Shown here: positions 35,514-45,608 of the stretch, piece after piece
Numbering within the stretch: position 1 is the stretch's first letter
Layout of the letters: each line of letters opens with the position of its first letter
DNA from: Pseudomonas syringae KCTC 12500
GTDB lineage: Bacteria; Pseudomonadota; Gammaproteobacteria; Pseudomonadales; Pseudomonadaceae
Reading direction: 5' to 3'
DNA: 64,000 nucleotides
NCBI RefSeq assembly: GCF_000507185.2
Contig: NZ_AYTM02000002.1
Span: 457,501-521,500, forward strand
Program-made: the position numbers and the translations under genes
The notes under the pieces: model-generated
Database searches by the model: none
What the model was told of the DNA's origin: nothing
Seen by the model: only the letters and a program-made list of their open reading frames with translations

Positions 35514-36890
35514 ATGGCTATCAGCGTCTTCGACATGTTCAAAATCGGCATCGGGCCGTCCAGTTCGCACACCGTCGGGCCAATGCGCGCCGGCGCACTG
35601 TTTGTGACCGAACTGCGCAATCACAACCGGTTGCACAGCGTAGAACGAATAGAGGTGCGATTGTACGGTTCTCTGTCGGCCACGGGCATCGGTCACGGCA
35701 GCGATCGCGCAACGGTCATGGGCCTGATGGGTGAGTGGCCTGACCAGATCGACCCTAGCCAGGTCAACCAGCGCATCGACGCGCTGCGTGCCGATAACCA
35801 GCTGATGCTGGCGGGCGAACAGGCCATCACCTTCGTCTGGGAGCGGGACATGTGCCTGCTCGATGAAAGCCTCCCCTACCATCCCAATGGCATGACGCTG
35901 TGCGCCTATGGCAAGAACGGCGAACTCCACGAGCAAACCTACTATTCGGTGGGCGGCGGCTTTGTAATTGACGCCGAGCAGGCAGCCAGTGGTGTACTGG
36001 ACAGTGACACGACTGTGCTGCCTTATGACTTTTTCAGCGGCGCGCAACTGCTGAGGCTGTGCAAAACCCACGGCATGAGCATTTCCGAATTGATGATGGC
36101 CAACGAAAAGGTCTGGCGCAGCGAGGAAGAAATCCGCGAGAAAATCATGGTGATCTGGGCCGCGATGCGTGCCTGCGTCGACAAGGGCCTGGTGGAAACC
36201 GGCATCCTGCCCGGTGGCCTGAACGTGCGGAGACGTGCCTACCGCCTGCATCAGAACCTGCAGAACCTGGATAACCCCAACGTGATCGGCTCGACGCTGA
36301 GCGCCATGGAATGGGTCAACCTGTTCGCCCTCGCGGTCAACGAAGAAAACGCCGCAGGCGGGCGCATGGTGACGGCGCCCACCAACGGCGCGGCTGGCAT
36401 CGTGCCCGCCGTGCTGCACTACTTCATGAAATTCAAACCCACGGCCAATGACGATGACGTGGTGCGCTTTTTCCTGAGCGCCGCTGCAGTCGGCATTCTG
36501 TGCAAGAAAAACGCTTCGATTTCCGGTGCCGAAGTCGGTTGTCAGGGTGAGGTAGGATCGGCCTGCGCGATGGCCGCCGCGGGCCTGGCAGAGATCCTCG
36601 GCGCGACGCCCGAGCAGGTAGAGAACGCTGCCGAGATTGGCCTGGAGCATAATCTGGGACTGACCTGCGATCCGGTCGGCGGGCTGGTGCAGATCCCCTG
36701 CATCGAGCGCAATGCGATTGCTGCCGTGAAGGCCATCAATGCCGCCCAGATGGCCCTGCGCGGCGACGGCGAGCACCACATCTCGCTGGACCACGCCATC
36801 CGCACCATGCGCGACACCGGCGCCGACATGCACGACAAATACAAGGAAACCTCACGCGGCGGCCTGGCGGTCAACCTGATCGAGTGCTGA
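35514..36890 (+). CDS. sdaA: L-serine ammonia-lyase (serine deaminase), iron-sulfur type
   Basis: 458 residues, single-chain SdaA/TdcG type. It turns L-serine into pyruvate and ammonia. The N-terminal signature [19 protein letters not shown] is complete. The cysteines for the [4Fe-4S] cluster are in [18 protein letters not shown] and [22 protein letters not shown] 35514 lies 8 bases after AAGGA; a GTG at 35511 is also possible. It ends at a strong terminator. Confidence 0.93.
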   Translation: MAISVFDMFKIGIGPSSSHTVGPMRAGALFVTELRNHNRLHSVERIEVRLYGSLSATGIGHGSDRATVMGLMGEWPDQIDPSQVNQRIDALRADNQLMLAGEQAITFVWERDMCLLDESLPYHPNGMTLCAYGKNGELHEQTYYSVGGGFVIDAEQAASGVLDSDTTVLPYDFFSGAQLLRLCKTHGMSISELMMANEKVWRSEEEIREKIMVIWAAMRACVDKGLVETGILPGGLNVRRRAYRLHQNLQNLDNPNVIGSTLSAMEWVNLFALAVNEENAAGGRMVTAPTNGAAGIVPAVLHYFMKFKPTANDDDVVRFFLSAAAVGILCKKNASISGAEVGCQGEVGSACAMAAAGLAEILGATPEQVENAAEIGLEHNLGLTCDPVGGLVQIPCIERNAIAAVKAINAAQMALRGDGEHHISLDHAIRTMRDTGADMHDKYKETSRGGLAVNLIEC

Positions 36891-36930
36891 CAGGCATTCA
36901 TCGGCGTCGCGACGTATTCGAGAGCGTCAG

Positions 36931-36966
36931 GGACAGTACATTTCCTGCGGATGTACCGTCCTTTTC
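36931..36966 (+). terminator. Terminator of sdaA
   Basis: GGACAGTACAT (36931-36941) pairs with ATGTACCGTCC (36951-36961), one mismatch, followed by TTTT. It begins 41 bp after the stop. Confidence 0.75.
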
Positions 36967-37012
36967 GCGAACCGGTTAGCTCTATGGCCTACGGCCAGAA
37001 TCAAAGGCTGGC
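36964..37012. repeat. Solitary degenerate REP-like element
   Basis: TTCGCGAACCGGTTAGCTC followed by GGCCTACGGCC resembles the REP of the 202-bp array but is degraded. It lies between the sdaA terminator and the amidohydrolase stop. Confidence 0.5.
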
Positions 37013-37029
37013 GTAAGCGCGCGAGCCAT

Positions 37030-38187
37030 TCAAGCCACCGGCAAACACTGCTCCACCAGCGAGGTCCACACCGCAACGCCGGGTTCGATGACCTGGTCGT
37101 TGAAGTCGTAGTAAGGGTTGTGCAACGCCGCCGACGGCTTCTCGCCGTCGACGCCCATCCAGATGTAAGCACCCGGACAGGCGTGCAGCATGAAGGCGAA
37201 GTCTTCGGAGGCCATCGACGGGTTGCAGCCCCACTGCACGTTGGCCTCGCCCACTGCAGCGACCGCTGCACGACGGATCGTGGCTGCCGCTTTGACATGG
37301 TTTTCGGTCACCGGGTAGCCGACGTTGTAGACCAGCTCGCCGCGCACGCCGAAGGCCGTCGGCAAACGCTCGACGAACTCGCCGATCAGGCGCTGGACCT
37401 TTTCCCGCACAGGGGTTTGCAGGCAACGCACGGTGCCACGCAGCGTGGCGGTTTCCGGGATCACGTTGATCGCCTCGCCGGCATTGAACTGAGTGATGCT
37501 GACCACCGCCGAATCGAGTGGCGACAGGCGCCGGGAGACGATGGTTTGCAGCCCCAGGACCAGTTCGGCCGCGGCCACGATCGGATCGTAGCCCTTGTCC
37601 GGCATGGCCGCGTGGCTGCCTTTGCCGGTCAGGATGATTTCAAAGGTGTCGAGCGACGCCATCATCGGCCCCGGATTGATCACCACCTTGCCCGCAGGCA
37701 CACCCGGCCAGTTGTGCAGGCCGTAGATGGCTTCCATCGGAAAGCGCTCGAACAGCCCGTCTTCGATCATTCGCTGTGCGCCGCCGAGGTTCTCCTCGGC
37801 AGGCTGGAAGACGAAATGCACCGTACCGCGAAAGCGCCGAGTCTCGGCCAGATGCCTGGCGGTGGCCAGCAGGATCGCGGTGTGGCCATCGTGACCGCAG
37901 GCGTGCATGCAGCCCTTGTGGGTCGACTTGTGAACGCTGTCGCCCAGCTCCTGAATCGGCAAGGCATCCATGTCGGCACGCAGGCCGATGGTCGGGCCGT
38001 CGCCGTTACGCAGGGTGCCGACCACGCCAGTGCCGCCCAGACCACGGTGAATCTCGATGCCGAAACTGCTCAGCAGCTCAGCCACCTTGTCAGAGGTTTT
38101 CAGCTCCTGAAAGCCCAGTTCCGGCGCGGCGTGGAGCGTGCGGCGCCACACGGTTGCTTCGTCAATCAACGTTTTTGAAATGGACAT
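37030..38187 (-). CDS. M20D metallo-amidohydrolase (hippurate hydrolase-like)
   Basis: 385 residues. Family features: GLRADMDALPI, the metal-binding MHACGHDGHTA (Cys-Gly-His), QPAEENLGGA, GSHAAMPDKGYDP in the lid domain, and SEDFAFML near the C terminus. M20D enzymes cleave N-acyl or N-aroyl amino acids (hippurate, N-acetyl amino acids, IAA conjugates). GGAG lies 7 bases before ATG 38187; the start is 4 bases beyond the aldehyde dehydrogenase stop, so this is the last gene of a three-gene operon. The substrate is unknown. Confidence 0.9.
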   Translation of the reverse strand: MSISKTLIDEATVWRRTLHAAPELGFQELKTSDKVAELLSSFGIEIHRGLGGTGVVGTLRNGDGPTIGLRADMDALPIQELGDSVHKSTHKGCMHACGHDGHTAILLATARHLAETRRFRGTVHFVFQPAEENLGGAQRMIEDGLFERFPMEAIYGLHNWPGVPAGKVVINPGPMMASLDTFEIILTGKGSHAAMPDKGYDPIVAAAELVLGLQTIVSRRLSPLDSAVVSITQFNAGEAINVIPETATLRGTVRCLQTPVREKVQRLIGEFVERLPTAFGVRGELVYNVGYPVTENHVKAAATIRRAAVAAVGEANVQWGCNPSMASEDFAFMLHACPGAYIWMGVDGEKPSAALHNPYYDFNDQVIEPGVAVWTSLVEQCLPVA

Positions 38188-38191
38188 GTGC

Positions 38192-39709
38192 TTACTCCAG
38201 ACTCGCGCCGTAGCCAAAGCTGGCGGCTGGCTTGGCGGCGGTTTCGACCCAGACGCTTTTCACTTCACTGTACTCGCGCAGGGCATCCAGACCGGAAGAC
38301 CGGCCATAACCACTCTCACCATAGCCGCCGAACGGCGAACTGACGTGAATAGTCTTGTAACCGTTGACCCAGAAGGTCCCGGCACGCACTTGTCTGGCAA
38401 CGCGGTGAGCGCGGCCGACATCGCGGGTCCAGACACCACCGGCCAGGCCGAAACGGCTGTCGTTGGCGATGCGGATCGCATCCTCTTCGTCCTTGAATGG
38501 AATCGCCACCACCACCGGGCCGAAGATTTCTTCCTGCGCGCAATAGAGCTCGTTTGAGCCTGCCAGAACGGTCGGGTTGATGTAGTAACCGGGCTTTTCC
38601 GGGATCGGATCAGCATGCTCGCCCACCAGCTTCGCGCCGTCTTTGAGCGCTTGCTCGACCATGTTTTTCACGTGGTTGTATTGCTTGGCGTTGTTGATCG
38701 GGCCGATCTGGGTTTCAGGGTCGCTCGGATCACCGACCTTGAACTGTGTCGCTGCCACTGCCAGGGCATTGGTGAACTTCTCGAAGATCGATTCCTGCAC
38801 CAGCAGGCGCGAACCGGAAACACAGCTCTGCCCGGCTCCGGAAAAGATCGCAGCCTGGGCACCGCGCAAGGCGACTTCCAGGTCGGCGTCGTCGAACACA
38901 ATGTTGGCCGACTTGCCGCCCAGCTCCAGCACCGCAGGAATGCAACGCTGCGCTGCCGCCACGGCGATATGCCGGCCAGTGGCGGGTGAACCGACGAACA
39001 CCACCTTGCGAATGTCAGCCTTGGCAATGAACGCCTGGCCGATGGAATGACCGAAACCGGCAATCACGTTGACCAGCCCTTTCGGCACGCCGGCACGTTC
39101 GATCAGCACGCCGACCATCAGCGAGCTGAGTGGGGTCAGTTCCGACGGCTTGAGAATGACCGCGTTGCCCGCTGCAATTGCCGGAGCGATCTGCCAGCCA
39201 CAGGTGAAGATCGGCGCATTCCAGGGCGTGATCTGCAACACCGTGCCCAGCGGTTCGTAGGTCACGTAGTTCAGGTGCGTGGTCGGCACCGGGATGATCT
39301 CGCCGTGCAGCTTGTCCGCCCAGCCGGCGTAATACTCGAACATCTCAGCCACTTTGAGTACTTCGACACGGGCATCGCGGATCGGCTTGTTGGCGGTCAG
39401 GGATTCGATCTGCGCGAGGTTTTCCAGCTCGTCACGAATCAGATTGCCCACCTGATACATGGCGCGGCCACGTGCCTGAGCGGTCAGTGCCCACCATTGT
39501 TGTTGAGCAGCCCTGGCGGCCTTGTCGGCCACTTCGACCAACGACTCGTCGGCGTCCGGAAAACTCAGCAGCAGGCTGTCGTCATGGGCATTGCGCACTT
39601 CGACGGGCGCGCCGTGACCTTCGATGAACTGGCCGCCGACGTAGCTGGCGATGACACTGCGATCGCCCCAGTAAGGACGCATCAGTTCGAGGATTTTTAC
39701 AGTGCTCAT
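38192..39709 (-). CDS. NAD(P)-dependent aldehyde dehydrogenase
   Basis: 505 residues, classical ALDH fold near the betaine-aldehyde/amino-aldehyde group. Catalytic set: Asn164 (TPWNAP), Lys187 (ILKPSELTP), Glu262 (LELGGKS) and Cys296 (GAGQSCVSGS). It is the second gene of a unit of dehydrogenase, ALDH and amidohydrolase, with 3 bases between the preceding stop and its ATG and a GGAGAA ribosome binding site. It oxidises an aldehyde to an acid; the substrate is not evident. Confidence 0.92.
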   Translation of the reverse strand: MSTVKILELMRPYWGDRSVIASYVGGQFIEGHGAPVEVRNAHDDSLLLSFPDADESLVEVADKAARAAQQQWWALTAQARGRAMYQVGNLIRDELENLAQIESLTANKPIRDARVEVLKVAEMFEYYAGWADKLHGEIIPVPTTHLNYVTYEPLGTVLQITPWNAPIFTCGWQIAPAIAAGNAVILKPSELTPLSSLMVGVLIERAGVPKGLVNVIAGFGHSIGQAFIAKADIRKVVFVGSPATGRHIAVAAAQRCIPAVLELGGKSANIVFDDADLEVALRGAQAAIFSGAGQSCVSGSRLLVQESIFEKFTNALAVAATQFKVGDPSDPETQIGPINNAKQYNHVKNMVEQALKDGAKLVGEHADPIPEKPGYYINPTVLAGSNELYCAQEEIFGPVVVAIPFKDEEDAIRIANDSRFGLAGGVWTRDVGRAHRVARQVRAGTFWVNGYKTIHVSSPFGGYGESGYGRSSGLDALREYSEVKSVWVETAAKPAASFGYGASLE

Positions 39710-39712
39710 CGC

Positions 39713-40603
39713 TTATTCTCCATGACCGTAAAGTTTGCCATCGGTGCGTTGCACGATGGCGCAGAAGTCTTCGTTGTCCGCCAGGGTTTCACTGCTGGCC
39801 TGCCACAACTGGGCGACAACGCGCGACAGCGGCAGGTCCATGTCCAGGCTGTCCGCCAGATCGCTGGCCAGGCCGACGTCCTTGCGCATCAGGCCCATGG
39901 TGAAACCAGAGTCATACGCTTTGTTGAGTACCCAGGTCGGGAACATGACTTGCGTGGCACCACTGCGCCCGGAACCGGCATTCAGGCCCTGCAGAAGTTT
40001 TTCCGGATCCACCCCTGCGCGCGCGGCCATCGCCACGGCTTCGGCAGTGCTGATCAGGTGACAGGCGGCGAGCATGTTGTTGGCGATTTTGGCGACGTTG
40101 CCTGCGCCACATTGCCCGACGTGCACGCGTGTGCCGCTCATGCCTTCCAGGACCGGCATGGCGCGCGCCAGGTCAGCGTCCTCGGCACCGATCACCATCG
40201 ACATGGTGCCGGTGGCAGCGCCTTTCGGGCCGCCAGACACCGGCGCGTCGATGAATGCGATGCCGTTTTTCGCCAGTTCGGCGGCGACCTTGCGGCTCAT
40301 TTCCGGCGTCGACGTCGTGGTATCGACAACGATAAGGCCCTTGCGCCCCACCTCGTTGATGCCACCCGCGCCGAGGCACACCGATTCCACGTGCTCGGCC
40401 TTGGGCAGCGAGAGGACCAGAATGTCCACGCTTTGAATCAGTTGCGTGCGGTCGGCAACCGGCTTGACGCCCTTGCTTTCGGCCTGGGCCAGCGCGGCCT
40501 GCGACAGGTCGAAGCCGCTGACATCAAAGCCCTTGCCCGCCAGGGTGGCAGCCATGCCGCCGCCCATGTTGCCCAATCCGATCACACCTGCTTTCAGAGT
40601 CAT
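39713..40603 (-). CDS. Beta-hydroxyacid dehydrogenase (3-hydroxyisobutyrate dehydrogenase family)
   Basis: 296 residues. The N-terminal NAD motif GVIGLGNMGGGMAATLAGKG, the substrate-site FIDAPVSGGPKGAATGTM, and the catalytic Lys in AGNVAKIANNMLAA are all present. Enzymes of this group oxidise 3-hydroxy acids (hydroxyisobutyrate, tartronate semialdehyde, L-threonate). It is the first gene of the operon and divergent from the LysR gene at 40765, its probable regulator. Confidence 0.9.
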   Translation of the reverse strand: MTLKAGVIGLGNMGGGMAATLAGKGFDVSGFDLSQAALAQAESKGVKPVADRTQLIQSVDILVLSLPKAEHVESVCLGAGGINEVGRKGLIVVDTTTSTPEMSRKVAAELAKNGIAFIDAPVSGGPKGAATGTMSMVIGAEDADLARAMPVLEGMSGTRVHVGQCGAGNVAKIANNMLAACHLISTAEAVAMAARAGVDPEKLLQGLNAGSGRSGATQVMFPTWVLNKAYDSGFTMGLMRKDVGLASDLADSLDMDLPLSRVVAQLWQASSETLADNEDFCAIVQRTDGKLYGHGE

Positions 40604-40764
40604 GTCTGCATCCCGATCAAAGATTTTGTACGAATTAGAGGATGACGCTGCGAGCCCTTTCGGCCTGCAATGCGCTGATGATTCGAGTATGGACAGCGCT
40701 CTCCCCTCTCAGCAATAATCCAAAAATCGAATTTATGTTGCCTTTAGCGCAACACTGGAAGCCC

Positions 40765-41670
40765 ATGAGCCTCGTTCAAGATCGACGCATCCTGTATTTT
40801 TTCGAAGCCGTACGATTGGGCAGCGTCCGGGCTGCCGCCGACTTCCTCAACGTTGCGCCTTCGGCGGTGAGCCGCCAGATCGCACAACTGGAACAGGAGC
40901 TGGGCTCTCCCCTGCTGGAGCGTCATCGACGCGGCGTCAAACCGACCGAGGCGGGCGACAAGGTGCTGGCCTACTACCGCCAGCGATTGACGCAGCAGGA
41001 GGTTTTGCTGGATTCGATTCAGGCCTTGAAAGGCTTGCACAGCGGCTCGGTGACACTGGTCTCCGGGGAGGGTTTTCTGGAAAGTCTCGCGCAGCCGCTG
41101 GCCCGGTTTTCCGAGCTGTACCCCAGGATCGAACTGATCGTGAACGTCTGTGGCAGCAACGAAGTGATTCGCCAGGTGGTCGAGGATGAAGCGCACATCG
41201 GTCTGGTCTTCAACCCGGCTGCCGACCCGAAAATCCGCTCGCATGCGCATCAGCGTCAACCGGTCTGTGTGATCACTGCGCCAGATCATCCGCTGGCCGA
41301 AGAACCTGGCCCGATACAGCTGCGGGCACTTGAAGACTACCGTGTTGCCCTGCCTGCCGTGTCTTACGGTATCCGCCAGATTCTGCTGCAAGCCGAGCAT
41401 CAGTTGGGCATCACCGTGCAGCCGACGCTGACCTGCAGCACCTTCGCGATGCTCAAGCATTTCGCCATGCAGGGTGGCGTCACGCTGCTGCCGACCTTTG
41501 TCGTGGAGGAAGAAATAAAGGCCGGAAGATTGCGTGCCCTGCCCTTGCAGCATGAGGTGTTCAGCAGCCCGCAGACTCACCTGATCAGCCGATTGGGCCG
41601 TCAACTGAGCGTCGGCGCCAATCGCCTGATGGGCATGCTGTTGCAGAATATGACAGCATTCCGCAACTGA
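40765..41670 (+). CDS. LysR-family transcriptional regulator
   Basis: 301 residues. The winged helix is RRILYFFEAVRLGSVRAAADFLNVAPSAVSRQIAQLEQELG, then an effector-binding domain. It is divergent from the dehydrogenase/ALDH/amidohydrolase operon with 161 bp between starts, and so likely controls it. ATG 40765 is chosen by the family N terminus; an ATG at 40735 and a long open frame to 40642 lie upstream but reach into the promoter. Confidence 0.9.
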   Translation: MSLVQDRRILYFFEAVRLGSVRAAADFLNVAPSAVSRQIAQLEQELGSPLLERHRRGVKPTEAGDKVLAYYRQRLTQQEVLLDSIQALKGLHSGSVTLVSGEGFLESLAQPLARFSELYPRIELIVNVCGSNEVIRQVVEDEAHIGLVFNPAADPKIRSHAHQRQPVCVITAPDHPLAEEPGPIQLRALEDYRVALPAVSYGIRQILLQAEHQLGITVQPTLTCSTFAMLKHFAMQGGVTLLPTFVVEEEIKAGRLRALPLQHEVFSSPQTHLISRLGRQLSVGANRLMGMLLQNMTAFRN

Positions 41671-41775
41671 CCTACCGTTAGTCCCCACGTCAAGCAATCG
41701 CGCTGAACCAACAAAAACCTCATGGTTCATCTTCAGTAACGGATCGGAATTTTCTGCTACCACTGAGGATTAACC

Positions 41776-43011
41776 ATGAGAGCTTTGACTTACCACGGCG
41801 CGAACAGTGTGAAGGTCGATACAGTGCCGGACCCTGTGATCGAGCAAGCGGATGACATCATTCTGCGCGTCACGGCGACCGCTATCTGCGGTTCCGACCT
41901 GCACTTGTATCGCGGCAAAATCCCTACGGTTGAACACGGCGACATCTTCGGTCACGAGTTCATGGGCGTCGTGGAAGAAACCGGCTCGGCCGTCACGGCT
42001 GTGGCCAAAGGCGATCGCGTGGTGATCCCGTTTGTCATCGCCTGCGGCAGCTGCTTTTTCTGCAACCTCGACCAGTTCGCGGCCTGCGAAACCACCAACA
42101 CCGGACGTGGCGCGATTATCAACAAAAAGTCGATTCCACCAGGGGCGGCGCTGTTCGGCTTCAGCCATCTGTATGGCGGCGTCCCGGGCGGCCAGGCTGA
42201 ATACGTGCGAGTGCCCAAGGCCAACGTCGGTCCGTTCAAGGTGCCAGGCACGCTGGCTGACGAGAAGGTTCTGTTCCTTTCCGATATTCTTCCCACCGCC
42301 TGGCAGGCTGTACTCAACGCCGGGATTGGCCAGGGCTCGACGGTTGCCATTTACGGCGCTGGCCCGGTCGGCCTGATGAGCGCAGCGTGCGCAAAAATGC
42401 TCGGTGCCGAGAAGATCTTCATGGTCGATCACCATCCGTATCGTCTGGCTTATGCGCAGAAAACCTACGGCGTTATCCCGATCAACTTCGATGAAGACGA
42501 TGACCCGGCCGACACGATCATTCGCCAGACCGCCGGCATGCGCGGTGTGGATGGGGTAGTGGACGCAGTGGGTTTCGAGGCCAAGGGCAGCACCACTGAA
42601 ACCATTCTCGCCACGCTGAAACTGGAAGGCAGCAGCGGCAAGGCGTTGCGTCAGTGCATCGCGGCGGTACGCCGTGGTGGCGTGGTCAGTGTGCCAGGGG
42701 TTTATGCCGGGTTCATCCACGGCTTCATGTTCGGCGATGCGTTCGACAAGGGCCTGACCTTCAAAATGGGCCAGACCCACGTGCATCGCTTCATGCCTGA
42801 ATTGCTGCAGCATATCGAGGCCGGCCGCCTGGAACCCGAAGCCATCATCACGCACCGGATGTCACTGGAAGATGCGGCGAAGGGCTACAAGCTGTTCGAC
42901 AAGAAGGAAGAGGATTGCCGCAAGGTCATACTCACACCCGGCAACAACACCATTGTGGTGCCGGACGACAAGACCGAAGCCCTGGTCGGGGGTGGCGTGC
43001 CGGCTATGTAA
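41776..43011 (+). CDS. Zinc-dependent alcohol/formaldehyde dehydrogenase-like enzyme
   Basis: 411 residues. Catalytic zinc region [12 protein letters not shown] and [10 protein letters not shown]. The structural-zinc loop has [15 protein letters not shown]. Rossmann motif [12 protein letters not shown]. Its length and the inserted loops after the structural zinc are those of glutathione-independent formaldehyde dehydrogenase/dismutase relatives, although many proteins of this branch have other or unknown substrates. It is transcribed away from the LysR gene 105 bp upstream as a single gene and is followed directly by the 89-bp REP array. Confidence 0.88.
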   Translation: MRALTYHGANSVKVDTVPDPVIEQADDIILRVTATAICGSDLHLYRGKIPTVEHGDIFGHEFMGVVEETGSAVTAVAKGDRVVIPFVIACGSCFFCNLDQFAACETTNTGRGAIINKKSIPPGAALFGFSHLYGGVPGGQAEYVRVPKANVGPFKVPGTLADEKVLFLSDILPTAWQAVLNAGIGQGSTVAIYGAGPVGLMSAACAKMLGAEKIFMVDHHPYRLAYAQKTYGVIPINFDEDDDPADTIIRQTAGMRGVDGVVDAVGFEAKGSTTETILATLKLEGSSGKALRQCIAAVRRGGVVSVPGVYAGFIHGFMFGDAFDKGLTFKMGQTHVHRFMPELLQHIEAGRLEPEAIITHRMSLEDAAKGYKLFDKKEEDCRKVILTPGNNTIVVPDDKTEALVGGGVPAM

Positions 43012-43035
43012 GGTACGGGTTCGCCTTTAATTCTA

Positions 43036-43862
43036 GCTTAAGGCCGCAGGAGCGAACGTGTTCGGGAACGGTATTGCAGACGATGTATGTTCATCGTTCA
43101 TACCGCCCCCTTCGCGAACAAGTTCGCTCCTACGCCCTGCGGGCAGAAGCCTGAAAACGGTGTTTCAGACGATATATGTTCATCGTTCATACCGCCCCCT
43201 TCGCGAACAAGTTCGCTCCTACGCCCTGCGGGCAGAGGCCTGAAAACGGTGTTTCAGACGATGTATGTTCATCGTTCATGCCGCCCCCTTCGCGAACAAG
43301 TTCGCTCCTACGCCCTGCGGGCAGAGGCCTGAAAACGGTGTTTCAGACGATGTATGTTCATCGTTCATGCCGCCCCCTTCGCGAACAAGTTCGCTCCTAC
43401 GCCCTGCGGGCAGAAGCTTGAAAACGGTGTTTCAGACGATATATGTTCATCGTTCATACCGCCCCCTTCGCGAACAAGTTCGCTCCTACGCCCTGCGGGC
43501 AGAAGCCTGAAAACGGTGTTTCAGACGATGTATGTTTACCATTCATGCCGCCCCCTTCGCGAACACGTTCGCTCCTACGCCCTGCGGGCAGAGGCCTGAG
43601 AACAGTATTTCAGACGATGTATGTTCATCGTTCATGCCGCCCCTTTCGCGAATACGTTCGCTCCTACCCTACGCCCTGCGGGCAGAAGCTTGAAAATGTC
43701 ACTACCACGCAGAGCGCTCATCGTTATGCGCACGTTCGCTTTTGACTCTGGCCGTAGGCCGTAGGAGCGAACTTGTTCGCGAACGGTATTGCAGACGATG
43801 TATGTTCATCGTTCGTGCCGCCCCTTTCGCGAACACGTTCGCTCCTGCGCCCTGCGGGCAAA
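43036..43862. repeat. REP tandem array with 89-bp units
   Basis: The landmark ATGTTCATCGTTCAT recurs at 43087, 43176, 43265, 43354, 43443, 43532 (altered) and 43621, always 89 bp apart. Each unit has one REP in the same orientation (GCGAACAAGTTCGCTCC) followed by CCCTGCGGGCAGA. REPs of opposite orientation close both ends (near 43043 and 43760), and a last diverged unit lies at 43802. The unit is unlike the 202-bp unit except for the REP core. There are no unique spacers, so it is not CRISPR. Short frames inside are not genes. Confidence 0.88.
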
Positions 43863-43867
43863 CGCCA

Positions 43868-44599
43868 TCACCGGCTCAGATAGGCGAACCGGCCTATGAA
43901 CGGTTTGCCGATCGGGTCGGCTAGGTCGCCGTGTTTGCTGGTGGTCAGGCCCAGATCCACCAGTGATTCGGCCAGTTTCACCGCCGCTGCCACGCCGTCG
44001 ATGACCGGCAGGCCGATCGCTTCGCTCAACTGCCTGCCCAGATCCGCCATGCCGCCGCAACCCAACACAATGGCTCCCGCCCCTTCTTCGTCACGGGCGC
44101 GCCGGGCCTGTTCGGCCATGCATTCGATGAGCTCCGGCCCGCTTTCCTCCAGCGCCAGCACTGGCAGATTGATACAGCGCACCGATGTGCACAACTCACT
44201 GAAGCCATAACGCTGCAACAGATGCTCGGCAATGATCCGCGTGCGGGTCAGCGTGGTGACCACGGCGAAACGGGTGGAAATCAGGCTGGCCATATGAAAG
44301 GCCGCTTCGGCGATGCCGATCACCGGGGCGCTGGCGTACTCGCGTGCCGCCAGCAGGCCAGGGTCGCCGAAACAGGCGATGATGTGCGCGTCGACCTGTT
44401 GCTCGCGCCCCTTGCGCACTTCTTCGAGCACGCCCAGCGTCGCTATCGCCTCATCGAAATGGCCTTCGATGGACACCGGGCCATCCTCCGGACTGCAGGC
44501 GATGATCTGCGTGCCTGGGCGCGCCACGGCTTGCGCGGCCAGGCCGATCTTGTGGGTCATGGCTTCGCTGGTATTGGGGTTGATTACTTGAATACGCAC
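43868..44599 (-). CDS. Asp/Glu/hydantoin racemase-family protein (allantoin/hydantoin racemase-like)
   Basis: 243 residues with a GTG start at 44599, preceded by AAGGAG 5 bases away; a longer frame to 44662 runs into the GntR gene. Family marks: RIQVINPNTSEAMTHKI at the N terminus, the first catalytic cysteine in IIACFGDPGLLAARE, and the second in AIVLGCGGMADL. These racemise 5-substituted hydantoins or allantoin. The neighbouring NCS1 permease and GntR regulator support a role in hydantoin/allantoin-type nitrogen compounds. The stop lies at the edge of the REP array. Confidence 0.87.
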   Translation of the reverse strand: MRIQVINPNTSEAMTHKIGLAAQAVARPGTQIIACSPEDGPVSIEGHFDEAIATLGVLEEVRKGREQQVDAHIIACFGDPGLLAAREYASAPVIGIAEAAFHMASLISTRFAVVTTLTRTRIIAEHLLQRYGFSELCTSVRCINLPVLALEESGPELIECMAEQARRARDEEGAGAIVLGCGGMADLGRQLSEAIGLPVIDGVAAAVKLAESLVDLGLTTSKHGDLADPIGKPFIGRFAYLSR

Positions 44600-44609
44600 C
44601 GGAACTCCT

Positions 44610-45329
44610 TCAGCGCCGTTTGAAAATGCTATGAAAATCCACTGTCTCGCTGAGCGGCGCATCTACATTCAGGCTGGCACGGATGCGGCGCAAATGCTCG
44701 GCCATCCACTCGCGCGCCTGTTCGCCCTGCCCGCTTTCGAGCAAGGCCAGCAAGTCGACATGCTGGCCACAATCACAACCGACACTGCGTCGCGAGCCGT
44801 AGACCGCCACAATCAACGACGACCGAGTGGTGAGCTGCGCGACCTGTTCGGTCAACACCTGATTGCCCGCCAGCGCGCTCAACTGAACATGAAAGCGCGC
44901 CGACAGTTGAATCGCTTCGCTGTGGCGCCCGGCGTGTTGCGCCTCATGCTCCCGATCACAAAGCGCGCGCAGTGCTTCCAGACGCCGGCCGCCGACTCGC
45001 GTGGCGATATCGGCCATCAGCGCGGGCTCGATCAGTTGCCTGGCACCCAATACATCCTGTGCTTCCTGAGCCGAAGGTTGCGCAACCTCTGCGCCGCGCT
45101 TGGGCCGTAGGGTAACCAGTCGCTCCAGCGCCAGACGCTGCAAGACCTTGCGAATGCCGGTGCGGCTGATCTCGAACACTTCGGCCAGGGCGTCCTCGGG
45201 CAAGCGCGTTCCCGGAGCGAGCCGGTGTTCGACGATGGCTTCCAGTACATGCTGGTAAATCTGTTCGTCACGGCCCTTTTCATCAGCGGCAGGCGTGAGA
45301 AACAACGGGGCACTGTCAGGTCGGATCAT
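44610..45329 (-). CDS. GntR-family (FCD domain) transcriptional regulator
   Basis: 239 residues. The N-terminal winged helix reads [43 protein letters not shown] and the C-terminal FCD helical domain has metal-binding-type histidines ([11 protein letters not shown]). The racemase gene starts 11 bases beyond its stop, so both are in one operon. Two copies of ATCGTATACAA upstream of it and of the divergent permease are its probable operators, implying autoregulation and control of the permease. Confidence 0.92.
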   Translation of the reverse strand: MIRPDSAPLFLTPAADEKGRDEQIYQHVLEAIVEHRLAPGTRLPEDALAEVFEISRTGIRKVLQRLALERLVTLRPKRGAEVAQPSAQEAQDVLGARQLIEPALMADIATRVGGRRLEALRALCDREHEAQHAGRHSEAIQLSARFHVQLSALAGNQVLTEQVAQLTTRSSLIVAVYGSRRSVGCDCGQHVDLLALLESGQGEQAREWMAEHLRRIRASLNVDAPLSETVDFHSIFKRR

Positions 45330-45355
45330 GGCTTCACATCACATTGGCATTACAG

Positions 45356-45366
45356 ATCGTATACAA
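45356..45366. promoter_or_regulatory. Predicted GntR operator 1
   Basis: ATCGTATACAA with a central GTATAC palindrome, 27 bp upstream of the gntR start. It is identical to operator 2 over 11 bp and fits the TNGTATACNA pattern of FCD-type GntR sites. Confidence 0.65.
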
Positions 45367-45608
45367 GAATAGTGCCTGATGCGGAACATGATGAGTAGCG
45401 CAATTTGATTAACAGGCCAGATAGCCACTCAACTGAAAACGAATTAATCGCACCGTAAATGAGCAAAAGCGCCCTGTTTACGTGCACTTCAAGCACCTGC
45501 TCGGACTTTCCTGATTTATCCGCCCGCCTGAGTAGAAACGCCCTAAAACAAGACTCGCAGCCATTCCCTACCAACGAGAAATCGTATGGCACATGTTTTG
45601 CGTACACA

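Noticed and set aside
35397..36833. Minus-strand open frame opposite sdaA
   Set aside because: Antisense shadow; sdaA has the full family sequence and iron-sulfur cysteines.
39047..40645. Long plus-strand open frame opposite the aldehyde and hydroxyacid dehydrogenases
   Set aside because: Shadow of two genes with complete catalytic motifs.
43058..43745. Series of about 81-codon frames spaced 89 bp apart
   Set aside because: They are the same stretch read again in each repeat unit; not genes.
43036..43862. Possible CRISPR array
   Set aside because: The whole 89-bp unit is repeated, with no unique spacers and no cas genes; REP cores explain it.
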